From Notolepis coatsorum (Eukaryota > Chordata > Actinopteri > Aulopiformes > Paralepididae), in contig OZ020586.1 in assembly GCA_963971535.1 (NCBI GenBank), forward strand, positions 70,544,048 through 70,608,047: a DNA stretch of 64,000 nt. The letters run 5' to 3'. Shown here one piece after another: positions 1-11,151 of this stretch (the first letter of the stretch is position 1; the number at the start of each line of letters is the position of its first letter). The position numbers and the translations under genes were made by a program. The notes below the pieces were generated by a model. The model did no database searches. It was not told the DNA's origin and saw nothing but the letters and a program-made list of their open reading frames with translations.

Positions 1-3000
1 ATGTCGTTAAACGTTAATGGAATGAATAATACGATAAAGAGGGGCAAAGTGATGTTGAAGTGTAAAAAAAGTGAGATGGAAGTGATTTTTCTGCAGGAGA
101 CACATTTGGTAGCACAGGATCATGAGAAACTGAAGAGATTTGGATATGAAAATGCATACTATAGTTCCTTTAAACGGAACCTGAGGAGAGGAGTAATCAC
201 GTTAATCAAAAACAGTCAAATTTGAATTGATCAAGGAAGTAAGAGACAAGGAGGGAAGGTTTGTTCTGGTGAAGGGAAAAATGGAGGGTCAAATGATTAC
301 GTTAGTGAATGTTTATGCACCCCTAGAGAGTGAGAGGGATTTATATGAGACCATTTTTGATATGATAGTGATGGAACTAGAAGGGATATTGATATGCGCG
401 GGAGATTTTAATGTAGTACTGAATCACGACCTAGACACCACGAGTACTAGAAAAGGACGGGCACCAATCAGTAGATATATGAATATTCAGATGACGGAAA
501 TGGGAATTACAGATGTTTGGAGGGGGATGCACGCCATGGACAGGGAATACACACATTACTCACACCCGCACGTGACATATGAGAGAATAGACTACTTTTT
601 GATGACGACGGGGGACAGTTACAGGGTACGGGAGAGCAGAATAGGAGTAGCGGACATATCGGATCACAGTGCCATATATCTGACAGTAGATCTAGAAGGG
701 AGACAGAGGAACACGATCTGGAGACTAAATGTAGGAATATTAAATAACAAGGGGGTGGCGAGTCAGATCAAGGAGGAGATAGCCAGGTATAAGGAAGAAA
801 ATGACAATGGGGCGGTAGATCCGAACATTCTATGGGACACACTGAAGGTGGTGATAAGGGGGAAATTGATGGAGAAGACCGCAATGCTGAAGAAGGCCAG
901 AACGGAGACATATCACAATCTGATAGGGAAGCTGAAGAAGCTAGAGGGGAGACACCAGATATCAAAAGAACAGGAAACGCTCGGAGAAATCAAAGAAGTA
1001 AAGGCCAGGATAAATAGGGAATTATTGACGGAAATAGAAAAGAAAGCGAGGTTCATGAAACAAACGTACTATGAAGGGGGACCAAAAGCGACCAGACTGT
1101 TGGCTAGGAGAATTAGGACACAACAGAAGTTGAACACGATACACACAATAAGGGATACAAAGACTAATATTGAGAGACCCAGCTGAAATAGAGAGGACAT
1201 TTAGAGAATACTATGAGAAACTATACACACAGCCAAAAGCAGCGGGAGAAGAGGAAATAGAAGCATATCTGGAGAAGCTAGAGTTACCATCGATAGGGAA
1301 AGAACAGAATGAAGAATTAAATAAAATAATTACGGAACGAGAACTGGAAGAGGCAATTAGTAGAGCTAAAAACAACAAATCTCCGGGGAGCGACGGATTC
1401 CCATCGGAAGTCTACAAGACATTTAGAACGGAATTAGCACCCATGTTAGGGGCTGGGTTCAGACACACGATGGAGGAGGGCAAAATGCCCCCCCTCGTGG
1501 AAGGAAGCCATAATCACCACGATACCGAAGGAAGGGAAGGATAGAGAATTGTGTAGTAGTTTCAGACCTGTGTCCATACTCAACGTGGATTACAAGATGT
1601 ATACATTGATAATATCAAAGAGATTTGAGACGTTTATGCCAGACATTATAGATGAAGATCAAACTGGATTTATTAAAGGGAGACAGACACAGGACAACGT
1701 GAGAAAGACATTACACATAGTAGAGGAGATACAAAAACAAGGGGGTAGCGCGGTACTGATTAGCCTAGATGCAGAAAAAGCATTAGACAGTGTGAGCTGG
1801 ACATTTTTATATAAAACATTGATGAGGTTCGGACTGAACGGGAGGGCGATGAAGATGATCAAGGCGCTATATCAAGAACCAACAGCGAGGGTTAAGGTGA
1901 ATGGCAGCCTGACGGATAGAATCAGATTAGAGAGGGCTACCAGACAGGGATGTTGTCTCTCACCAACGCTCTTCGCTGTTTTCATAGAACCACTGGCACA
2001 ACTGATCAGACAGACCGAGGACATTAAGGGAGTAAGGATAAAGGGAACGGAATATAAACTAGGCCTATTTGCGGACGACGTGATAGTATACATGAGGCAA
2101 CCAGACAAGAGCTTCCCGGCACTGATGGATCTACTGAAGGAATATGGCCACTACTCAGGATACAAACTAAACGTGACAAAGACACAGACCTTAGCATGGA
2201 ACTATACCCCAACGACGGAAATTAGGGAACAGTACGGGATAAGATGGGACATGGACAAGATTAAATACTTAGGGGTGAACATCACGAGAGGGGTGGGGAA
2301 ACTGTTTGAGGCGAACTATACACAGATAAATCAGAACATCAAGAGAGACTTAGAGAGATGGACAGTAATGCCCTTGGACTTCAATTCAAGAATGGAGGTC
2401 ATTAAAATGAACATACTATCAAGGTTACTGTACCTATTCCAGTCACTACCGATACAAATACCACAGAATCAATTCAGGGAGTGGGACAGACTGATATCGA
2501 GGTTCATATGGGCGGGGAGAAGACCACGGGTCAGATATAAAACACTACAACTACCAAAGGAAGAGGGAGGGATGGCAGTACCCAGCCTACAAGATTATTA
2601 CTATGCAGCATAACTGAGAGCAGTGACGTGCTGGTGTAACGACAGATATGAGGCAAGATGGAAAGACATTGAAAAAGAAGGGGAGGGATACAAGGTACAA
2701 GCTCTGGTGGGAGATAGGGAACTATTTAAAGAAAAAGAGGGACTATTAGATCCAATCACCAAATGCACCTTGACCATATGGAACAGAGTAGTAAAAACAC
2801 ACAAATTGGAGAAGCAGTCAGGGGTTCTGAGATGGGTAGCACATGACAAGAGATTCAAACCAGGGAGGTTAGACCATGGATTCAGAAGGTGGGAGAGGGG
2901 GGGGGGGGGCAACAGCGATATGCAAAATGATAGAGAAGGGGGAAATGCAGACACTTCAGGGGGGGGACCACTTCAGACCACTTCAGATATCTACAGGTTA

Positions 3001-3605
3001 GAGACTACTAACAAAGAAATAAGGGGGGCCAAAGACGAAGAACAGAATGGAATAATCAAGATGATAGTATGGGCATATACGAAGGGGGGCAAGGAAGAGT
3101 AATATCAGCAATATACCGAGCTATAATGAACAGCAAGGGACATACGACCGATTACATAAGGGAGAAATGGGAGAGAGAACTAGAGATAGAAATAACAGGG
3201 AAGGAATGGGGGAACATATGCGAGGTGCAACATTCAACAACAGGATCGAGGATATGGAAAGAGTTTGGATGGAAAAACATAATCAGATTCTTTATAACCC
3301 CAGAGCTGAAGGGAAAATATGCACCAACACAAAGAGCATGCTGGAGGATGTGTGGGAAGGAGGGGGCAAATCACACGCACATATTCTGGGGATGTCAGAA
3401 GCTGAAGGGGTATTGGGAGGAGATAGGGGAGGCAATGATCAGAATATTAGGATACGGGTTACCACAAACATGGCTGGTGCTTTACTTAGGAGACCTGACA
3501 CACGAGGGAATACAAGGGGGGGACAAATATTTAATAAAGATAATGTTGATAGCGGCCAGAAAAGCAATAACAAGACTGTGGTACAAAGAAGACCCACGAC
3601 AATAG
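1..3605 (+). pseudogene. L1 ORF2 (endonuclease-reverse transcriptase), broken
   Basis: Encodes in order an APE-type endonuclease (SLNVNG start, QETHL at about 93-107, GDFN at 401-412, SDHS at 659-670), a linker, a reverse transcriptase (FRPVSILN at about 1561, GFIKGRQTQDN, RQGCCLSP, catalytic FADD at 2068-2079) and a C-terminal Cys-His cluster (CWRMC...HTHIFWGC, about 3339-3395) typical of L1 ORF2. In L1 this protein nicks target DNA and copies its own RNA. Here it is dead: frameshifts near 225, 1170-1186, 1545 and 3069-3102, and an in-frame stop at 2611-2613. Once read across the breaks the length (about 1200 residues) is normal for L1 ORF2. Confidence 0.92.
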
Positions 3606-3998
3606 CACAATGGGTAGGAATAGTGGAAGAGATACAGGATATGGAGAGGATAACACACATGCTGAGGTTACAGGAAGAGAAATTTGGAGAAAGATGGGGA
3701 AAGTGGGAGGATTACAAGGGGAACGAAAACGACATCACAGAGGAAGAACCAAATACATCACAAGAGGGCGAAGGGTAAAGGAGGAAAGAGGTTCAAAGAG
3801 GGTCTCTGAACCCATGTCACACACTTAATGTTTTAAAATTGTTTTATGTTTTTTTAAGTCAGTATTTTTATTTTTCGTCTTTTGGGCATTACATTTTTTC
3901 TTTATTATTTATGTCTGTTTAATAGTGTTGTTGAAGTTATTGTATATGTTGTGTTGTTTGTCTCAATACAAATTTAAGTTTAAAAAAAAAAAAAAAAC
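1..3998 (+). mobile_element. L1 LINE, cut by window start, with poly(A) tail
   Basis: L1-clade non-LTR retrotransposon in sense orientation. It runs from the endonuclease N-terminus at base 1, through reverse transcriptase and a C-terminal cysteine/histidine region, to an AT-rich 3' UTR ending in a run of A at about 3981-3996. The sequence right after the poly(A) matches the inside of the hAT element at 32126-33064, so the L1 jumped into a copy of that hAT. Its 5' end and left target duplication are outside the window. It is transcribed opposite to oxr1. Confidence 0.93.
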
Positions 3999-4582
3999 AG
4001 GCTAGCATATGTATGATTAGCAACAACACTGATTTTGACGGATTTTCAGTTTTTTTGTAATGTCAGATTGAAGAAAATACTCACTCTTACCATAAGGGAC
4101 AAAATTGTCCTCTTCAAAAAATGCCATAAAAACATTAGTATATGTTGAAATAATTTACCACTTTTTCTTTCATAAATCTTTTATTCAACTTCAGCCCTGA
4201 TCATAACACCACATATTCATTTTATAATTCTAACCCTTTAAATGCCAGAGTGTGTGATGGCATACATTATATATCAAATGCAAAGTAGATTTTTCTGGGG
4301 GGAGTTATTACAGGCTAGCATGTGTCAATGATTAGCAACAACACTGATTTTGATGGATTTTTAGTTTTTTGTAAGGGTCCCGCCTCCACCAATCACATGC
4401 GGGTCCCTTTGTGTGTGTGAGCAAGAGAGAGAGAGATAGTTCTCCAACTTGTGTGAGTTGCACTGATCTCCTGGTTGTGCCCCACCTAGGTTATCTAACT
4501 ATTGTGCCGCTGCAACTAGAAACACTGGCCTGGCCGCTTCTATACTTTAAGCAAGTGGCTTGTCCTTGCTACGCCCCTGAGT

Positions 4583-4959
4583 GTGTGTACAGCAGTGATC
4601 AAGGATTCAACATTCTCACCCGGTTCTTGGTTCCGTCTGTTGAAACATGCTCTATCAAATATGACATTCCTCTTACTGACACAATGTGCATTGAAAGCAT
4701 CCGTGACATCCTTGTATTTATTTTTCTGTTCCTCTGTGAGCGGCAAAACACTTAATATGTCTTCGGCGTCGTCTCCCGCCGCATACATGAAGGCATTTAC
4801 TTGGAACTCTTCTGACTGTCTATCCAATCCAGACGCTATTCTATAAGGTCCAAATCGTTTCATCCATCTTGGCCAGTCATTAATATTATTGTTGAAATCA
4901 AACCTGCCTGGCGGAGCCAACTGTGGCAGCGACGGCAACTGGGCTGCTTCGTCTCCCAT
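4583..4959 (-). pseudogene. Gypsy gag fragment
   Basis: From the ATG at 4959 the ORF reads a capsid-type Gypsy gag: [34 protein letters not shown], a DAEDIL block, KRNVIFDRACFNRRNQEPGE, then VESLITAVHTL. This is the N-terminal capsid-like domain of vertebrate Ty3/Gypsy elements. It ends abruptly at about 4583 where hAT-like sequence begins; the open frame continues to 4540 only by chance. Its frame is offset by one base from the H1 ORF with which it overlaps (4898-4959), so a single indel in the A/G-rich stretch around 4965-4990 could have split an original H1-gag fusion. Confidence 0.82.
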
Positions 4960-5335
4960 CCTGTCGTCGTCCTTTTCTTCCTTTCTCTTTTTTCTTCTTG
5001 GCCGCTGGCTTCTTTGCTGGCTTTTTTGCTTTAACCTCAGCCTTCTTGTTGATCTTGAAAGAGCCGGAGGCTCCGGTACCCTTGACTTGGACCAAGGTTC
5101 CCTTCATCACCAGACGCTTGACGGCAGTCCTCACACGCGTTTTGTTTTTATCCACATCGTAGCCACCGGCAGCGAGAGCCTTCTTTATGGCAGCGAGTGA
5201 CACCCCGCTCCTCTTTTTAGAAGCAGATACTGCCTCGACGACCAGGTCACTGACACTGAGACCTGCTTTCTTGAGTCTGGGAGCTGCCTTCTTCTTGGCG
5301 CCCGGCGCGGCGGGAGCTGGATCGACTGCTTCCAT
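4898..5335 (-). CDS. Linker histone H1-like protein within a Gypsy element
   Basis: 145-residue ORF starting 66 nt after the PBS. Residues about 20-98 form a linker-histone globular (winged-helix) domain: [67 protein letters not shown]. This is followed by a lysine/alanine-rich tail with [15 protein letters not shown]. Ordinary H1 binds nucleosomal linker DNA. In this position it could help a Gag-like protein bind nucleic acid or target chromatin, which is inference. The last 20 or so codons overlap the gag ORF in another frame. Host H1 tails are usually longer. A processed H1 insertion is the alternative, but the LTR-PBS context and lack of H1 flanking sequence argue against it. Confidence 0.85.
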   Translation of the reverse strand: MEAVDPAPAAPGAKKKAAPRLKKAGLSVSDLVVEAVSASKKRSGVSLAAIKKALAAGGYDVDKNKTRVRTAVKRLVMKGTLVQVKGTGASGSFKINKKAEVKAKKPAKKPAAKKKKEKGRKGRRQDGRRSSPVAVAATVGSARQV

Positions 5336-5400
5336 TATCCTCTCGTTCCCTGCTGCGACACATCTTTTTCTTTTTCTCTCTCGTCTCCTTATATTAAGTT

Positions 5401-5418
5401 ATCCCACTTCTGACACCA
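5401..5418 (-). other. Primer binding site, tRNA-Leu type
   Basis: The minus strand reads TGGTGTCAGAAGTGGGAT, complementary to the 3' end of a vertebrate tRNA-Leu including its CCA. It lies immediately after the LTR end, exactly where minus-strand DNA synthesis of an LTR retrotransposon is primed. This anchors the interpretation of the next ORF as element-encoded. Confidence 0.85.
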
Positions 5419-5549
5419 TGTTGTGTAAACCTCGTACTCTTTGGTTCACATATAATAACGAGACGGAGAGCGTGTGATCACATTGACTGTTTACTAGCTT
5501 CCAGACCAGGAAGTACTGTGCCACATATATACCTGTCCGTGTAGCAACA
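5419..5549 (-). repeat. Short Gypsy 5' LTR (131 bp)
   Basis: Read on the minus strand it begins TGTTG and ends CAACA, a perfect 5-bp inverted terminal pair, and abuts the PBS with no gap. A TATATATG motif lies close to its start (about 5526-5533). 131 bp is short for a vertebrate Gypsy LTR, so the outer edge could lie further out. The second LTR is absent, so this cannot be tested by comparison here. Confidence 0.65.
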
Positions 5550-5571
5550 CAAGCCAATACCTTACATGACA

Positions 5572-5692
5572 AAGCTTAGGCGCTCTTTCGAAGTTGGTTA
5601 AGGTTAGAGTTTGTCTTAGAGCATGGCGATAGAACGCCTGCCCTGATTCCAAACTCTAACCTTAACCAACTGCGAAAAAGTCGCCTAAGCTT
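5572..5692. repeat. Foldback hairpin with GGTTAAGGTTAGAG arms
   Basis: The left arm 5572-5613 and right arm 5650-5692 are near-perfect inverted copies (AAGCTTAGGCG..., GTTGGTTAAGGTTAGAGTTT) around a 36-nt loop. The arm core recurs in direct tandem at 36968-37242, so this belongs to a dispersed family. Confidence 0.8.
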
Positions 5693-5966
5693 AACCAGTG
5701 ATAAACTAGGCGTTAGGTAGTTTGCAGGCTGTTAGACCCGGAAATAGGCGCAGAACTTGCCGTCCCACGATTGGTGCACATGTCACATGACCAGAAACGT
5801 GCATGGCCAATCAGAGCGCAAAACGGGAACGCGGAAGGACAAGCCACTTGCTTAAAATATAGACGCGGCCTGGCCTGCTTCCAGGGCCAATAGGGTCGAG
5901 ACCTCTAGGGGTCGCGACCCCCACTTTGGGAACCACTGCTCTAGAGCACTAACATGTTAGCATGTC

Positions 5967-6397
5967 GGTGCGGCTGGGTAGCGCAGTGGACTAAGCCCTC
6001 GCCTACCACCGCAGAGACTCTGGGATCGAATCCAGCTGTCAGCGATACCTCCGGCTTGGTCAGTCGTCCCTACTAACACAATTGGCAGTGTTAGCAGGTG
6101 GGAAGCTGGTGGGGTATGTGTCCTGGTCGTTGTAAACTGCAACTCCTACTGGTCGGTAGGGAGGGGATCTGGGGAAAATAGCGTGAACCTCTGAGCGTGT
6201 TACATTCCCCCAGTGAAAACTCCTCGCCGTCAGGTGAAAAGAAGCGGCTGGCGACTCCACATGTATCGGAGGAGGCATGTGGTAGTTCTACACCCTCCTA
6301 AGGGCTGACAGTGGGGCAATGCACGCAACGACCAGGAAGGGAATTGAATAACGACTAAATTGGGATGGGTGAAAAATACAGACAAAAAAAATGTAAA
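5967..6397 (+). mobile_element. tRNA-derived SINE, copy 1
   Basis: The head carries Pol III A-box-like GGGTAGCGCAGTGG and B-box-like GGATCGAATCC. The body includes the shared GGTGAAAAGAAGCGG motif, and the tail is A-rich. It is flanked by near-identical 15-bp repeats (5952-5966, 6398-6412; one mismatch). Copies of the same family are at 14193-14687 (+), 44480-44937 (-), 59531-59637 (+, partial) and 61895-62252 (-). Confidence 0.85.
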
Positions 6398-6432
6398 ACA
6401 TGTCAGCATGTCTCAACTAGCAGCATGTTTAA

Positions 6433-7156
6433 GTCATTCAGTGCCATACACAACATTTCTCGGGTTATCTCGCCAGCGGTTGAGCGTCATACCCGAGATT
6501 TCTCTGGTTTTGATCCTTTGATATTTTTCCTCTGATCCCCGTTCTAAACCATCATCCGGATCATTCTATGTGTCCCTGGCTCGTTTGCCTACGTTGGAAT
6601 TGCAATGCCGATCGAATCTCACCAGGTGGCAGTATTGCCTACCTTTTGAACCTTTACAGAACCTGAAACACGTTTATGTAACGATCAGTGTCTTACTTTA
6701 CCGGACATAAACCAAGCGTTTTGTAACAATCGCATTTTCGGGGGAAGACTACCCCCCCCCCCCCCCCCCCTTGATAATTTTGTGAAGGCACATGTGTACA
6801 TGGTATATACACCTTTGATTTGGGAGTATTTGGGGTTTCAGGGGATCAACCAGAATGGTTTGGGCTTATTGCATATAACAGGTTTTATCTCGCGATCTAT
6901 GGAAAAAGACTGGATTATCTTGGAAATGGACGATGTTTAGCGTGTAATAAACTACAAACTACAGTGTGTAGAAACAAACTTTTTTTACATGTTGGACTAG
7001 AAATAGTGTCTGTCAAATGAGCCATACTATTGTCTCCATAGCTATAATATAGAATATACAATAGTGTCCGCAAAGATCTTGAAATATCGCGAAAATGGTA
7101 ATGAAAAGCTGGCGCTAGACAGTGAAGGATGGGGGAAGCTTATGGCGCTCAATGTG
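6433..7156. mobile_element. piggyBac-like MITE
   Basis: TTAA occurs at both edges (6429-6432 and 7157-7160). The terminal sequences GTCATTCAGTGCCATA and, inverted at the right, CACATTGAGCGCCATA match at 12 of 16 positions. No transposase is visible. It contains a poly(C) run at about 6751-6770. Confidence 0.6.
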
Positions 7157-7462
7157 TTAACCAATCCGGTGCGGTTAGAAAATGTGAGCTTCTGCGGAGT
7201 CCGTTCCGCGTACGTTCCGCCCGACTCTGTGGGAGCCTTAAAGGTTATTTATACTTCATCAAATGACACATGCATTTTTTTCAATGATAAATAATAATTC
7301 TTATTTATTTATTTTTTAAACACAATAATATTTTCAGTGATATATTATCAGAGATCAGAGCACATAGCAGCAAGTTGATGATGATGTTCATGAAGTTATG
7401 GCCGACTAGACTCAGACAGTCTGTACCGGTAGGTTGAAGTTAGAGTAGATCGGTTTAAGCCG

Positions 7463-7917
7463 TAGATAAGGTATAAGTATAAGTCTTTATTTGTCATCAG
7501 ATTAACACACACACACACACATGCGATGGGCGACCCACAGGAACACACAAATTAACTGAGTCGCTGACGAAATGTTTTCTGCACTTCCCATCCCGTCGTC
7601 CTTCCACCCAAGGGCAGCCGGGAGCAGACAAGGGCTGCACCGAGCGCCACGCCCCCGGGACCAATCCAAGTGGTCCTGTCCGTCTTCGTCAGGGACGCAA
7701 CAGTGTTGGCGATCTGTTCTGCATGTTTTTCCATTGGGTTTATCTTATTGGGAGGGGAAACCCTTGCGAGCACGGGGAGAACATGCAAACTCCACACAGA
7801 AAGGCCCGGGAGATACCCCACCTGGGTACCTGGCAACCTGGTCCCCAAGCGGGAATCGTACCCACGACCTTCTAGCTGTGAGGCGACAGTGTTAACCACT
7901 AGTACACCACCGTGTAT
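7463..7917 (-). mobile_element. tRNA-derived SINE, second family
   Basis: On the minus strand the head at about 7917-7850 has GTGGTTAACACTGTCGCCTC and a B-box-like GGGTACGATTCCC. The body contains the fish-typical stretch ending GTGTGGAGTTTGCATGTTCT. The 3' end has a short (TG)n and AATAAAGACTTATACTTA. Confidence 0.7.
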
Positions 7918-8206
7918 AGTGATGATGGGTAGTAGATGGGTTTAAGGGGTAGATCTCATAAAACAATGTAATTCTGTAGGCCTGTGAAATAACCTGCTGC
8001 CGGGAGGGTCATCAAAGAGAAGTCGCCTATTCTCAGTCCTTGCCCCACAATGGTGGAATGAACTACCCACCCCAGTTAGGACAGCCGAAACCCGTCCAAT
8101 CTTTCGCCGTCGACTAAAGACGCACTTCTTCAACCATTATCTGAAATAAAATAAAAATAATAAAAATAATAATAAAATAAAGAAATCTAACCTTAACTAA
8201 CCTTAC

Positions 8207-9418
8207 TGTTACAAAGGGTCAGATTAAACCGAATATATGTATTTATTGATTGATATATATTGCATAATATTTGTATATCGTTTGATATCCCTTGTATATT
8301 CTTTGTACATATGCACGGAATATCCCTTTAGCCTACAGCCCATAATAGTTCATTCTCTCATTGGACCAGGACCTGGCGCCAGCAGACAGGCCCCTTGAGT
8401 CAAGTTCAATGGTGCCGACGAACATGTCCCAACTAGCCCCGGTTCCGCGTAGGAATACGTCTACCGAAATACGAATGGTACTATTTGTTCACCGTGCATA
8501 TAAATAGGGCGCAAGAAATGTAGAATTCCTCTTAGTCCCTTGTCCCGTTCAGTCTCGTTCAGTTCCAGTTATCCAAGCGACGTCTCACCCACCATGCAAC
8601 GTGCGGTAGAGTAGGCTCGTATTGCCTCAAATAGAGTCGTGTTTATCCTACTACGTTTGTTTAACGTATCGTTCGCTCCTTACTAGTAAAAGCCTTCATT
8701 ACGAGTCAAAGACCACGTGGAGTGAGTAATTGTGCGTCTACATAGAGCACTTATTGCCGCGTGCTAATAAGGATAGTAACGTCAAGTTCAACCGTGGACC
8801 ACCGCGCACCACGGAGGATACCTACATCGGTGATTGCAGAGCCACTTTCCGGCAAGGATTATTATTCTTCATTGCTTCGACTGTGGCTGCTGGAGCAGAG
8901 AACCGCCTACCCGCTGCTACTGTGGGATCTACACAAGCCCGTGAGGACATCACTCGAGCCCGTCTCTGTCGAAGCAGAGACTCCACGGCTTCATCTGCGG
9001 CGCGCACCCTAGGATTACAGCTGCTGCTTTCCCCGCTGACACAGGGGTGATATCGCCTCCGTGGACCCTTGACTTTGTATAGAGCATTGCCTCCCCCTGC
9101 TGGCTTACAACCGGTAGTACCCCCCTTTCAGTATCTCCAGTATCTCTCCTGAGTACCATAGATAATTACTAATATTCATTATTGATTTGCCTATGCACAT
9201 TCTATTTGCCTTATAAGCGCAATTAAAGTATTGTTATAATATCCTTTGATGTAATAAATATTCTAAACGAGTATTTGTGTGGAAACCGTGTTATTGTGGA
9301 GAAGTTCTCATCTGATATACCTGTGTACGGTACGGCCAGTAATGTACATAAGACGGTAGTAGTTTAATGATACTAATACTTGATTAATACAGTCAGGGAA
9401 TTGTACCCCTCAGTTACA
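8207..9418 (+). mobile_element. Solo LTR, copy 1 (1212 bp)
   Basis: Starts TGTTACA, ends CAGTTACA, and is flanked by the 5-bp duplication CTTAC (8202-8206, 9419-9423). It carries a TATA box and an AATAAA signal (9253-9258). It is homologous along its length to 47120-48416. No internal region remains, as expected after LTR-LTR recombination. The superfamily (Gypsy, BEL or ERV) cannot be told from the LTR alone. Confidence 0.88.
8498..8506 (+). promoter_or_regulatory. LTR TATA box
   Basis: ATATAAATA followed by GGGCGC. The motif is conserved at the same relative place in the second LTR. Confidence 0.65.
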
Positions 9419-9588
9419 CTTACTGTCATGCACATGTCCTAATAAACTAACCTACACTGTAGCACGCAACACTTTGATGAACATTGTTACTGAGCTGATA
9501 GAGTTGTACCCTTCCTGATGACTTCGTACAGAACTTGTAAGTCGCTTTGGATAAAAGTGTCAGCTAAATGACTAAATGTAAATGTAAA

Positions 9589-9788
9589 TGTACACCTGGC
9601 TGGACTCTACTCTCTCCCCTCATCTGCACGTCTACACCTGGCTGGACTTAACTCTCTCCCCTCATCTGCACGTCTACACCTGGCTGGACTCCCCTCATCT
9701 GCACGTCTACACCTGGCTGGACTCCCCTCATCTGCACGTCTACACCTGGCTGGACTCCTCATCTGCACGTCTACACCTGGCTGGACTC
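9589..9788. repeat. Minisatellite CTGCACGTCTACACCTGGCTGGACT
   Basis: Six or so head-to-tail units built on GTCTACACCTGGCTGGACT, with spacers of variable length (25-40 bp period). Confidence 0.85.
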
Positions 9789-9799
9789 CACTCTGGCTC

Positions 9800-10255
9800 G
9801 ACCCGAAGCTGCAGGGTGAACAGTCTACTGAGCATTTTGGGTAAGGAGGTGATAAATTCAAGGTATTGGAAAAGTCTATCTAAATAGAAGTCGGTTCATT
9901 CTGCCACCATCTTGTTAACATGGACTAACTGGTAAATTACATTACCATTATATTAAACAGAGAATGGTTCATTTGGTCAATTAATCCACTTAGACCAGCT
10001 TCTACACAGGTACCATACAGTGGTTTCTGCCAGAGTCCTTAGTTACCATGGCAACCACGCAATTCCCAGCCTTTTGGCAGAGATCGTAATTAATTTCAAA
10101 CATATTTAAAACTCACATTTCACATCGAAATGCAGTAAATCACAATGTTACGGTTTTCTCACTATAATGTCGCTGGTATCGATCCAAACTCCCTCTCCCC
10201 AGCCCAGTAACACCTGTCCAGTGACACCTGTCCAGACTGAACAAGACCGTTTGTA
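9800..10255. other. No recognisable feature
   Basis: AT-rich single-copy-looking sequence. I see no ORF, exon or repeat. Confidence 0.5.
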
Positions 10256-10784
10256 CCAGTTCTAATATGCAACTATTTAGTTTAGACTCCTAGTAGGAAT
10301 AGTTCTAATATGTAACTCTTTTGGTTAGACTCCTAGTAGGACCAGTTCTAATATGTAACTCTTTTGTTTAGACTCCTAGTAGGACCAGTTCTAATATGCA
10401 ACTATTTAGTTTAGACTCCTAGTAGGAACAGTTCTAATATGCAACTCTTTTGTTTAGACTCCTAGTAGGACCAGTTCTAATATGCAACTATTTAGTTTAG
10501 ACTCCTAGTAGGAACCAGAGGTGGGACCAAGTCATTGTTTTGCAAGTCTCAAGTCAGTCGCAAGTCTTGGTACTCAAGTCCCGAGTCAAGTCCCAAGTCA
10601 AGACAGGCAAGTCCCAAGTCGAGTCCCAAGTCAAGACTGACAAGTCCCAAGTCGAGTCCCAAGTCCTAACCTTTAAGTTTCGAGTCCTAAACAAGTCATA
10701 ATACGCTTTTCACCAAAAAGTTTCATTATCAACTTGTTGGCAAAACATAATCTAATTTCTATAAATGTAATAATATTCAGAATC

Positions 10785-10882
10785 AGTCTTACAACTAGAT
10801 ACAATTGGGTACAGTACGGTACAGCTCAATACATACAATTGTTAAGGGGATGCAGACCAGAGAAAGACTTTCGTCTTGTTTA
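10785..10882 (-). mobile_element. LINE 3'-end fragment (same family as 24430-24838)
   Basis: The minus strand reads the GGTCTGCATCCCCTTAACAA ... GTATTGAGCTGTACCGTACT stretch found just before the AATAAAGTTTTCA tail at 24735-24815. Confidence 0.7.
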
Positions 10883-11151
10883 CATCAGGGTCCCCCATTT
10901 TCAATTCATCGTAACTTACTTCTTCTCTGGCGCAAATTGATTGGATGCTGTCGGATTGTTTCAAACAAAGTGGGCAGAAGATATAATCTTTGAGCCAAGA
11001 CACAAATTACATTTAACTAAAACGATTTTTTCTTTGGCTCGACAAAAGAGAAATTGACTTGTGACAATATCCATCTGTAAAAACACGACTAGTGGGGGCT
11101 GCCATGACGGTCAAATAGTAAACACCCCACAGCACAGCGTGTCTCCGCGAG

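Larger units (their letters stand above)
4583..5549 (-). mobile_element. Ty3/Gypsy retrotransposon 5' end: LTR-PBS-histone H1-gag
   Basis: On the minus strand the order is a short LTR (5549-5419), an 18-nt primer binding site directly abutting it, a leader, an ORF with a linker-histone H1 domain, then a Gypsy-type gag that stops being recognisable at about 4583. Pol, protease, integrase and the 3' LTR are missing, so this is a 3'-truncated copy inside a hAT. The placement of H1 between PBS and gag suggests that it belongs to the element rather than to a host gene. Confidence 0.82.
3999..5938 (+). mobile_element. hAT non-autonomous element, right part, split by L1 and Gypsy
   Basis: The blocks 3999-4340 and 4360-4545 match 32511-32755 and 32756-32945 inside the complete hAT at 32126-33064. 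The right terminus at about 5902-5938 is the typical inverted repeat GGTCGCGACCCC...CTTTGGGAACCACTG. It is followed by CTCTAGAG (5939-5946), a plausible 8-bp target duplication whose left partner lies upstream of the window. The left half is separated by the L1. The Gypsy fragment 4583-5549 and the hairpin 5572-5692 lie inside. Confidence 0.75.
7985..9596 (+). mobile_element. LINE 3' end (L2/CR1-type), split by solo LTR
   Basis: In one frame 8011-8145 encodes the C-terminus RSRLFSVLAPQWWNELPTPV...FRRRLKTHFF, typical of fish L2-like ORF2. The remaining 3' UTR resumes at 9424 and ends with the tail GGATAAAAGTGTCAGCTAAA then (TGTAAA)n. Positions 8207-9418 are the inserted LTR. Confidence 0.75.

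Noticed and set aside
4898-5335. Host histone H1 gene or processed H1 copy
   Set aside because: No H1 flanking signals, and the ORF sits in frame order LTR-PBS-H1-gag. Kept as an element-encoded H1, with the alternative noted.
8730-9159. ORFs of 60-106 codons in the solo LTR
   Set aside because: They are in several frames, without motifs, and not conserved in frame in the second LTR.
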